Of a stretch of DNA of 64,000 nucleotides, positions 57,492 through 64,000 are shown piece after piece. The notes under the pieces were generated by a model. The model was not told the origin of the DNA. It ran no database searches and saw only the letters and a list, made by a program, of their open reading frames with translations. Every line of letters starts with the position of its first letter. Position 1 is the first letter of the stretch. The position numbers were made by a program, and so were the translations under genes. Source of the stretch: Rhizobium lentis (GTDB lineage: Bacteria > Pseudomonadota > Alphaproteobacteria > Rhizobiales > Rhizobiaceae); the NCBI RefSeq assembly GCF_014200175.1, contig NZ_JACHBD010000006.1:310001-374000 (forward strand), written 5' to 3'.

Positions 57492-59285
57492 TCAATTTAT
57501 CTGCAATTTCAGGCGCTTGCCGGCGAGCGGCAGGCGCAGCCGGTAGAGCTTCTCGGGCCAGGCCGATCTCAGCCTGGCGTCATTCACCTCGATCTCGTCG
57601 ATTTCGATTTCGCCGGCGCCGTCGACAAAAATGCTGCCGAGATCGGCGAGATCGATCCTGTTCCCGGTGATAACAGGCGCGAAGCACGTCATCAGCGACA
57701 GCACCGCCGGCCGGTCGCCGTCATGGGTATCGACGATCTCGAGATGGCGCCCCCGCAGCAGGGATACCGTGCGCCGATAGCTGCGCAGTTGCGCCTCCCC
57801 GGGATAGGCGCCTGAAATTTCGAGGGATATGCGCGCGCGCGTCTCGCCGAATTCGACCTCGACATCCCTCGCGCCGAAGGCTTCGCCGGCGGACTGCATG
57901 ACGCCTTCGAATGTCGGCAGGTTGTGATAGGCCGACTGCATCGTCCAGATCTCGTAGCGCCGCGGCGAGAAGGTCCTGGCGGTATAGGTCTCGACGCCGA
58001 CGTCGATCAGGAAAGGGCGACCGTTCTTGTAGAGCGTCACACTGCCGACATCGTTGTGATTGTGGGCCTCGCCATTGTTGCCGCCCTTGACCGCAAGCGA
58101 AAACTGCCCGTCGCGGGAGACGAACAGGCCGATGCCGGAATAGAAAATATCCTGCGCGGACACGGGATTCGGCTCGACCTCCGGAATTGCCGGCCCAGTC
58201 AGCAGCTCCTGCACGCGATACCAGAGGTTCCATTCCTCCGGCAGATGCGGGCTCTCGGCCGCCGCCCGGTCGGCTGCGGCGAAGGCCGCGAGCATTTCGG
58301 AGCCGACCGCCTTGCCGAACAAATATTCCCGCGCGCTGCAGGGTTCGACCACGGCGGAGGAATCCGCGAAGTTGAAATAATGGCGGCCGGCCACATGCAT
58401 GTAGGCGATATATTCGGCCATGTTGCGGATCTTCGGCTGCCGCCAGACTCCGTCGAACAGCCCAGGCGCGACGCTATCGAGCACGGTCAGCGCGCCGTGC
58501 AGGCAGAGAGCGGCGTGGCGGTAATAGACCACGCCTTCCTCGCAGGCGCCGTCCTCGGCATAGTCCTTGAGGAAAGCATCGAGGCTGCCGAGCGCCTTTT
58601 CGATAACGGCGCGGCGCGTCGGCTGATCGGTCTTCAGCGAGAAGGTGGTCAACAGGATGTTCTGGGTTATCCAGGCGGTCCAGTTGTTCATCCGCTCGTC
58701 GCCGCTGCCCATCCACCAGAAATGCCGGTCGAGATAGGGCGTCAGGATGCGGGCCTCGATCTCGCGCTTCACACGCGCGGCAATCTCCGGGCTGATGCCG
58801 TCGAGCGGACCGCGGAACAATGCGACGATCGTTGCCAGAAGGGCTGACGTTTCGGCGGCGAAGAGATCGACGACCGGCTGCGAATTATCGGGCAGCGGCA
58901 GACGCGTGCCGCCACGCCCATAGGCATTATGCGCCGGAAGCTGCCAGCCACTTTCCTCCGCGATCAGGAAGATGCCGTCGACGATTCGGGGCAGGAATCG
59001 CCCGCTCCCTTCGACGAGTTCAGCCAGCACCAGATCGTTGAGCATCCGCCGCCGCGTGAAATAAAGCTCCTCGAAGCGCGAACGATTGCCGGTGGCCGTG
59101 TATTCCCGGTAATCCGAGGCGGTGATCAAAGGCCATTCGCGCGGGAGCGCGACCTCGGCGTCGCGGACGACCACGTCCCGCACGGCCTGCGGCACCGCTT
59201 TCCATCTCTCACGATCAGAGTAGACGGCTCCCGGCGTGAAATCGCCGAGGATGTCCGGCAACGCGCCTGAAATCTCGCTGAACAT
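57492..59285 (-). CDS. Heparinase II/III-like polysaccharide lyase or hydrolase, cytoplasmic
   Basis: 597 residues. An N-terminal alpha/alpha toroid (about 60-370) includes WTAWITQNILLTTFSLKTDQ and YRHAALCLHGALTVLD. A beta-sandwich follows, with the heparinase II/III signature GNNGEAHNHNDVGSVTLYKN (about residue 400-420). The family eliminates uronic acid from glycosaminoglycans, alginate or related acidic glycans, giving unsaturated ends. There is no signal peptide, which fits action on imported oligomers. It is divergent from permease, GH88 and ATPase genes; GH88 would remove the unsaturated uronic acid it creates. Confidence 0.9.
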   Translation of the reverse strand: MFSEISGALPDILGDFTPGAVYSDRERWKAVPQAVRDVVVRDAEVALPREWPLITASDYREYTATGNRSRFEELYFTRRRMLNDLVLAELVEGSGRFLPRIVDGIFLIAEESGWQLPAHNAYGRGGTRLPLPDNSQPVVDLFAAETSALLATIVALFRGPLDGISPEIAARVKREIEARILTPYLDRHFWWMGSGDERMNNWTAWITQNILLTTFSLKTDQPTRRAVIEKALGSLDAFLKDYAEDGACEEGVVYYRHAALCLHGALTVLDSVAPGLFDGVWRQPKIRNMAEYIAYMHVAGRHYFNFADSSAVVEPCSAREYLFGKAVGSEMLAAFAAADRAAAESPHLPEEWNLWYRVQELLTGPAIPEVEPNPVSAQDIFYSGIGLFVSRDGQFSLAVKGGNNGEAHNHNDVGSVTLYKNGRPFLIDVGVETYTARTFSPRRYEIWTMQSAYHNLPTFEGVMQSAGEAFGARDVEVEFGETRARISLEISGAYPGEAQLRSYRRTVSLLRGRHLEIVDTHDGDRPAVLSLMTCFAPVITGNRIDLADLGSIFVDGAGEIEIDEIEVNDARLRSAWPEKLYRLRLPLAGKRLKLQIN

Positions 59286-59416
59286 GTCCCTCCCCGCACT
59301 GGAAAAGCATTGACGGGCGTCTGGCCTTCACTCCCACCTATCATATGTTTTTGGTGCTCGCTATAAAATTTGTATGATCTATTCAGAACTTGTTTGACCA
59401 ATACCGGAGATGTGCT

Positions 59417-59476
59417 ATGTCCTTGGCAGGAGGAAGAACAGGCGGCACCCATCCGCCCGAACGGCTCTGGATTTAG
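59417..59476 (+). other. Possible 19-residue leader ORF before the permease operon
   Basis: ATG 59417 has GGAG seven bases upstream and opens a 19-codon frame (MSLAGGRTGGTHPPERLWI) ending 53 bases before the permease start. It may be a leader peptide or chance. Confidence 0.25.
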
Positions 59477-59529
59477 ATTAGGGAAACTCAGAAGCCGCCA
59501 GCGGAATGCCCGACCAGGAGGAAGCATCG

Positions 59530-60486
59530 GTGTCCATATCGAATTCGGTCATCGCTAGGGATGGCGCCCCGGCAACGCCACGCCGGAAGGTCGCGGCCCT
59601 ATCCAAGCGCCAGCGCAAGATCCGCAGCGCGCTCGTCGCCTATTCCTTCATCGCGCCGAATTTCCTCGGTTTCGCCGTCTTCACACTCGGCCCGATCCTC
59701 TTCGCCTTCGCACTCGCTTTCATGCACTGGGACGGCTCGAATGCGATCACATTCGCGGGGCTGGATAATTTCTGGCGGCTGTTCGACGACAAGGCCTTCA
59801 TCGCGGCCTTCTGGAACACGATCATCTATACGGTCGCCTCGGTGCCGGCGACGCTGCTCTGCGCGCTCGGCCTCGCCGTCCTCCTCAACCAGAAGATCGC
59901 GGGGCGCAATTTCTTCCGCACGGCGATGTTCTTCCCCTATGTCGCCTCTCTGGTCGCGGTCGCCGTGGTCTGGAACATGATCTTCAATCCCGAGATGGGA
60001 CCGGTGAACATGATCCTCTACACGCTCGGCCTCGACCCGAAGAATATGCCGGGATGGGCGGCCGACCGCCACTGGGCGATGGTGACGGTGATCCTCTTCG
60101 GCATCTGGAAGAACATGGGCTATTACATGGTCATCTACCTGGCCGGCCTGCAGGGCATCAATTCCGAACTCTACGAGGCCGCCGATCTCGATGGCGCGAA
60201 TTCCTGGCAGAAATTCATCCATGTCACCGTGCCGCAGCTCGGGCCGACCACTTTCTTCGTCACCGTCATGCTGACGATCCAGTCCTTCAAGGTGTTCGAC
60301 CAGATCTTCATGATCACCCAAGGCGGCCCTGGCACTTCGACGCTCGTCCTCGTCTACCACATCTATAACGAGGCGTTCATTTCCTGGGATCTCGGCTATT
60401 CCAGCATGATTTCGCTGGTGCTGTTCTTCCTCGTGCTCGCGGTCACGGTCTTCCAGTTCCGCCGCCAGAGGGAGGACGAGGCATGA
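59530..60486 (+). CDS. ABC sugar importer permease (MalF/UgpA-like) of the heparinase/GH88 locus
   Basis: 318 residues from GTG 59530, chosen because AGGAGG lies eight bases before it. The ATG at 59506 precedes that ribosome site. Helix 1 follows RSALVAYSFIAPNFLGF; the EAA loop is ELYEAADLDGANSWQKFIHV, then FDQIFMITQGGPGTST. It overlaps the next permease by four bases. It should import uronic-acid oligosaccharides. The binding protein is not in the window and probably lies beyond 64000. Confidence 0.93.
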   Translation: MSISNSVIARDGAPATPRRKVAALSKRQRKIRSALVAYSFIAPNFLGFAVFTLGPILFAFALAFMHWDGSNAITFAGLDNFWRLFDDKAFIAAFWNTIIYTVASVPATLLCALGLAVLLNQKIAGRNFFRTAMFFPYVASLVAVAVVWNMIFNPEMGPVNMILYTLGLDPKNMPGWAADRHWAMVTVILFGIWKNMGYYMVIYLAGLQGINSELYEAADLDGANSWQKFIHVTVPQLGPTTFFVTVMLTIQSFKVFDQIFMITQGGPGTSTLVLVYHIYNEAFISWDLGYSSMISLVLFFLVLAVTVFQFRRQREDEA

Positions 60487-61319
60487 GGATCGCCGGACGT
60501 AAGATCACCGTCAAAACGGTCCTCCTCTATGTCATCGTCATCACGGTGACGGTGGTGATGCTGATGCCCTTCGCCTGGATGCTCTCGGCATCGCTGAAGC
60601 TCAGCCGCGACGTTTTCGCCTTCCCGATCGAATGGATACCGTCGCAGCCGCAATGGCAGAACTACGTCGACATCTGGACGAAGATCCCGCTTGCGCTCTT
60701 CATCTACAACACCTCGAAGCTGACGATCATCGTCACGCTGCTGCAGCTTCTGACGTCGAGCTTTGCCGCCTACGCCTTCGCCAAGCTGAACTTCCCTTAT
60801 AAGAACACGTTGTTCCTCGGCTATATCGCCACCATCGCCATGCCCTGGCAGGTCTATATGGTGCCGCAATTCCTGCTGATGCGCGAATTCGGCCTCAACA
60901 ACACGCATCTCGCGCTGATCTGCCTGCAGGCCTTCACCGCCTTCGGCGTTTTCCTGATGCGGCAGTTCTACATGTCGATCCCTACCGAACTTTGCGAGGC
61001 GGCCCGCATCGACGGCATGAACGAATACCAGATCTGGGCGCGCATCATGCTGCCGCTGTCGAAGCCGGCGCTCTCGACGCTGACGATCTTCACCTTCGTC
61101 AGCACCTGGAACGATTTCCTCGGGCCGATGATCTATCTCACCAAGACCGAGCTGAAGACCGTCCAAATCGGCCTGCGCATGTTCATCTCGCAATATTCGG
61201 CCGAATACGGGCTGATCATGGCGGCCTCCGTCGTCGCCCTCGTGCCCGTTCTCATCGTCTTCCTCGCTCTGCAGCGCTTCTTTGTCGAGGGCATCGCCTC
61301 GACGGGACTGAAGGGGTAA
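60483..61319 (+). CDS. ABC sugar importer permease (MalG-like) of the heparinase/GH88 locus
   Basis: 278 residues, with the start overlapping the previous stop (ATGA). Six predicted membrane helices; EAA loop ELCEAARIDGMNEYQIWARI; the C-terminus FVEGIASTGLKG is typical of MalG-type permeases. Four bases separate it from the GH88 gene, so permeases and hydrolase are one operon. Confidence 0.94.
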   Translation: MRIAGRKITVKTVLLYVIVITVTVVMLMPFAWMLSASLKLSRDVFAFPIEWIPSQPQWQNYVDIWTKIPLALFIYNTSKLTIIVTLLQLLTSSFAAYAFAKLNFPYKNTLFLGYIATIAMPWQVYMVPQFLLMREFGLNNTHLALICLQAFTAFGVFLMRQFYMSIPTELCEAARIDGMNEYQIWARIMLPLSKPALSTLTIFTFVSTWNDFLGPMIYLTKTELKTVQIGLRMFISQYSAEYGLIMAASVVALVPVLIVFLALQRFFVEGIASTGLKG

Positions 61320-61323
61320 ATCC

Positions 61324-62496
61324 ATGAATGCCGTTTCAACAGTCGCCCCGCAGCCGATCACCGACAAGGAAGTGAACGCCGCGCTCGATCTCGCCGTCGC
61401 GCAGGTCAGGCGCAACCTTCCTCAGTTTACTTACGCTGCGCAGAACCATTCGAGCGTCAACAACTTCTATCCCGCCGTTGCCAACGACCAGTGGACGGCC
61501 GGCTTCTGGCCGGGGGAGCTCTGGCTCGCCTTCGAGCATAGCGGCGATCCGGTGTTCCGGCATGCCGCGCAGATCCAGGTCCAGTCCTTCCTGCATCGGA
61601 TCGTCAACCGTATCGAGACCGATCATCACGACATGGGCTTTCTCTATTCGCCCTCCTGCATCGCCGCCTGGAAACTCGTCGGCGACGAGGACGGCCGCAG
61701 GGCCGCGATCCTGGCCGCCGACCAGCTGATCGAGCGCTTTCAGCCGATCGGCCAGTTCATCCAGGCCTGGGGCCGCAAGGGCAGACCGGAAGAATACCGC
61801 TACATCATCGACTGCCTGTTGAACCTGCCGCTTCTCTATTGGGCCACCCGCGAGACGGGCGACCCAAAATACCGCGAGATCGCGCTGACCCATGCCCGCA
61901 CCACGCTCGCCAATTCGGTGCGGCCGGACGATTCCACCTATCACACCTTCTACATGGACCCGGTCACCGGCGCGCCTGTGCGCGGCGCCACCAAGCAGGG
62001 CTACCGGGACGACAGCGCCTGGGCGCGCGGGCAGGCCTGGGGCGTCGCGGGCATGGCGCTCTCCTACCGCTATGAGCGGATCGAGGAATACCGCCAGACC
62101 TTCGACCGGCTGCTTGCCTTCTATCTCAACCGGCTGCCTGCCGACATGGTGCCCTATTGGGATCTCGTCTTTTCCGATGGCGACGGCGAGCCGCGCGACA
62201 GCTCGTCCGCTTCGATCACCGCCTGCGGCCTGCTTGAGATGGCCGATCTCGTCGATGCCGATACCGCCGAGCGCTACCGCATGCTCGCGCGGCGCATGGT
62301 GAAGAGCCTCGCCGATCACTATGCGGTCAAGGATCCCGCAGTCTCCAACGGACTGGTGCTGCACGCCACCTATTCGAAGAAATCGCCCTTCAACACCTGC
62401 CGCGGCGAGGGCGTGGATGAGTGCGTCTCCTGGGGAGATTATTATTACATGGAAGCTTTGACGCGCCTTTCGCGCCGCTGGTCTTCCTATTGGTGA
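61324..62496 (+). CDS. GH88 unsaturated glucuronyl hydrolase
   Basis: 390 residues of alpha/alpha-barrel type. It matches UGL enzymes: NDQWTAGFWPGELWLAFEHS, HHDMGFLY (Asp103), YIIDCLLNLPLLYWA (Asp163), DDSAWARGQAWG, and WGDYYYMEAL at the end. The two Asp residues are spaced as the catalytic pair of Bacillus UGL. It hydrates and releases the unsaturated uronic acid that lyases leave on glycosaminoglycan-type di- and oligosaccharides. No signal peptide. Embedded between permease and ATPase genes, and opposite a heparinase-like gene that would make its substrate. Confidence 0.94.
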   Translation: MNAVSTVAPQPITDKEVNAALDLAVAQVRRNLPQFTYAAQNHSSVNNFYPAVANDQWTAGFWPGELWLAFEHSGDPVFRHAAQIQVQSFLHRIVNRIETDHHDMGFLYSPSCIAAWKLVGDEDGRRAAILAADQLIERFQPIGQFIQAWGRKGRPEEYRYIIDCLLNLPLLYWATRETGDPKYREIALTHARTTLANSVRPDDSTYHTFYMDPVTGAPVRGATKQGYRDDSAWARGQAWGVAGMALSYRYERIEEYRQTFDRLLAFYLNRLPADMVPYWDLVFSDGDGEPRDSSSASITACGLLEMADLVDADTAERYRMLARRMVKSLADHYAVKDPAVSNGLVLHATYSKKSPFNTCRGEGVDECVSWGDYYYMEALTRLSRRWSSYW

Positions 62497-62511
62497 CGTC
62501 AGGAGAAGCCA

Positions 62512-63621
62512 ATGGCCAGCATTTCGCTTAAAGAGCTGAACAAATCCTACGGCGCGCTCACCGTCGTCCACGATATCGATCTTGAGATCGCCGACAAGGA
62601 ATTCATCATCCTGGTCGGCCCCTCCGGCTGCGGCAAATCGACGACACTCAGGATGATCGCCGGCCTCGAGGAGATCTCCGGCGGCGAACTCCGGATCGGC
62701 GGCGACGTCATGAACGATGTCCCCTCCAAGGACCGGGATATCGCAATGGTCTTCCAGAACTATGCGCTCTATCCGCATATGACCGTCTACAAGAACATGG
62801 CCTTCGGCCTGCAGCTGCGCAAAGTGTCGCGTGATTTCATCGACAAGCAGGTGCAGGACGCCGCCAAGATCCTCGACATCACCCACCTCCTGAACCGCAA
62901 GCCGAAAGCACTTTCGGGCGGGCAACGCCAGCGCGTGGCGCTCGGCCGCGCCATGGTACGCAATCCTGCCGTCTTCCTGCTCGACGAGCCGCTTTCCAAC
63001 CTCGACGCCAAGCTGCGCGGCACGATGCGCTCAGAAATTACCAAGCTGCACAAGCGCCTCAACGCCACCTTCATCTACGTCACCCACGACCAGGTGGAAG
63101 CCATGACGATGGCCGACCGCATCGTCGTCATGAAGGACGGCCATATCCAGCAGGTCGACACGCCGCAGAACCTCTACGACCGCCCCGTCAACATGTTCGT
63201 CGCCGGCTTCATCGGCGCGCCGCAGATGAACATGCTGCCCTCGACCATTCGGCGCCGGGGCGAGCGCTATGTCGCAATCTTCGATGGCCGGGAGCTGCCG
63301 CTGCCTGATCATTTCGACAAGAGCAGGATCGCGCCGTATGAGGGCCGCGAACTGGTGCTGGGCATCCGCCCGGAGAATTTCCACGAACTGCCGCCGACCG
63401 ATATCCCTGCCGAAAATCTGGCGCCAGTTAAGGCAGTGGTCGAGCTTGCCGAACCGATGGGCTCGGAGGTGCATCTGAACATGGTCGCCGGCGGGCGCAA
63501 TCTCATCGCCCGTGTGTCGCCACGCTTCCGGCCCGATATCGGCGAGGAGGCGACGCTTGTCGCCGACATGAGCAATGCGCAGCTGTTCGACAAGGAAACC
63601 GAACGATCGGTTCTCTACTGA
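62512..63621 (+). CDS. ABC sugar importer ATPase (UgpC/MalK type) of the heparinase/GH88 locus
   Basis: 369 residues with AGGAGA before the start. Walker A GPSGCGKST, signature LSGGQRQRVALGRA, Walker B VFLLDEPLSNLD, H-loop FIYVTHDQVEAMT, and a C-terminal TOBE/regulatory domain (about 240-369). It drives the permeases encoded just upstream and, like the ATPase at 30455, could serve importers without their own ATPase. Confidence 0.95.
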   Translation: MASISLKELNKSYGALTVVHDIDLEIADKEFIILVGPSGCGKSTTLRMIAGLEEISGGELRIGGDVMNDVPSKDRDIAMVFQNYALYPHMTVYKNMAFGLQLRKVSRDFIDKQVQDAAKILDITHLLNRKPKALSGGQRQRVALGRAMVRNPAVFLLDEPLSNLDAKLRGTMRSEITKLHKRLNATFIYVTHDQVEAMTMADRIVVMKDGHIQQVDTPQNLYDRPVNMFVAGFIGAPQMNMLPSTIRRRGERYVAIFDGRELPLPDHFDKSRIAPYEGRELVLGIRPENFHELPPTDIPAENLAPVKAVVELAEPMGSEVHLNMVAGGRNLIARVSPRFRPDIGEEATLVADMSNAQLFDKETERSVLY

Positions 63622-63639
63622 GCGCCTGAGGAGACGGCC

Positions 63640-64000
63640 ATGCAGTGGTTGCGGGACATGTGGACAAAGGCGGGGCCGGGCATTCCGAAGGATGCGCCTG
63701 CGAAGACCGGCCTTGCCCTGTTCGCCGATATCCTCGCCCGCGAATGGTGGGAGATGGTCAAGCTCAACATCCTGTTCATCCTCACCTCGCTCTTCGTGGT
63801 GACGCTGCCGGCAGCACTCGCCGCCATGGCGCGCGTCTCGGTCGCCTTCGCCGAAGATCGCAACACCTATCTACTCAGGGACTTCTTGGAAGCATTCCGG
63901 CAATATTTCTGGCGCGCCACCGCCTGGGGCCTGGCCTTGGCAGGCGCGCTTGCGATCGGCGTCCATGCGATCGTCACCTATGCCGCCGGCGCGCGGGGCA
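63640..64000 (+). CDS. DUF624 (YesL-like) membrane protein, 3' end outside window
   Basis: The first 120 residues are visible; GAGGAG lies six bases before the ATG. A short cytoplasmic start (MQWLRDMWTKAGPG) is followed by hydrophobic helices at about 43-65 (LNILFILTSLFVVTLPAALA) and about 93-115. This matches DUF624, named for YesL of the Bacillus rhamnogalacturonan cluster, small membrane proteins found with sugar ABC importers. The function is unknown. Its presence supports the oligosaccharide role of this operon. Confidence 0.85.
   Translation, partial: MQWLRDMWTKAGPGIPKDAPAKTGLALFADILAREWWEMVKLNILFILTSLFVVTLPAALAAMARVSVAFAEDRNTYLLRDFLEAFRQYFWRATAWGLALAGALAIGVHAIVTYAAGARG

Overview
The window is high-GC alphaproteobacterial DNA, most likely from a Rhizobium of the leguminosarum/etli group. 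This is inferred from the gene set (GlgE-type glucan synthesis, many MalK/UgpC-type sugar ABC importers, NCS1 permease, DUF3422, GlxA-type regulators) and from short palindromic intergenic repeats of a rhizobial type. The density of sugar-uptake operons and solitary regulators suggests an accessory-rich replicon or region, but nothing seen here fixes the replicon. No tRNA, rRNA, CRISPR array, transposase or phage gene was found.

Layout. 1-1545: 3' part of a thiamine-diphosphate enzyme. 1552-10268 (minus): glgE-treS/maltokinase-glgB, a compact trehalose-to-branched-glucan operon. 10442-12861 (plus): MazEF-like toxin-antitoxin pair, metallo-beta-lactamase-fold protein and a frameshifted APH-like kinase. 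12862-17868: CorA, a small exported protein, a chemoreceptor and an NCS1 permease. 17987-18599: a stretch without an assigned gene. 18600-24556: RND efflux operon with two lipoprotein fusion proteins and a divergent TetR. 24730-28262: three solitary regulators (LacI, AraC, ROK).

28406-38025 is a divergent pectin-type oligosaccharide locus. Leftward lie an uncharacterised 840-residue protein, a GH105 hydrolase, a GH28 protein and ABC ATPase plus two permeases; rightward lies the binding protein. Both start regions carry the same perfect 16-bp palindrome. After DUF3422 comes a binding protein plus chemoreceptor pair (39621-42714), a possible small RNA on the opposite strand (about 42812-42887), and a GH29 fucosidase importer operon (42893-47326) with a divergent LacI and two matching operators.

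48654-52483 holds a GntR regulator and an SsuABC/TauABC-like importer. 52741-54799 is a TctDE-like two-component system, and 55005-56578 an isochorismatase-like hydrolase with a GlxA-type regulator. 56573-64000 is a second divergent uronide locus: heparinase II/III-like protein and a discoidin-like protein leftward; two permeases, GH88, ATPase and a cut-off DUF624 (YesL-like) protein rightward. The shared theme is import of plant or matrix uronic-acid and fucose-containing oligosaccharides, whose glycosidases lack signal peptides and so probably act in the cytoplasm.
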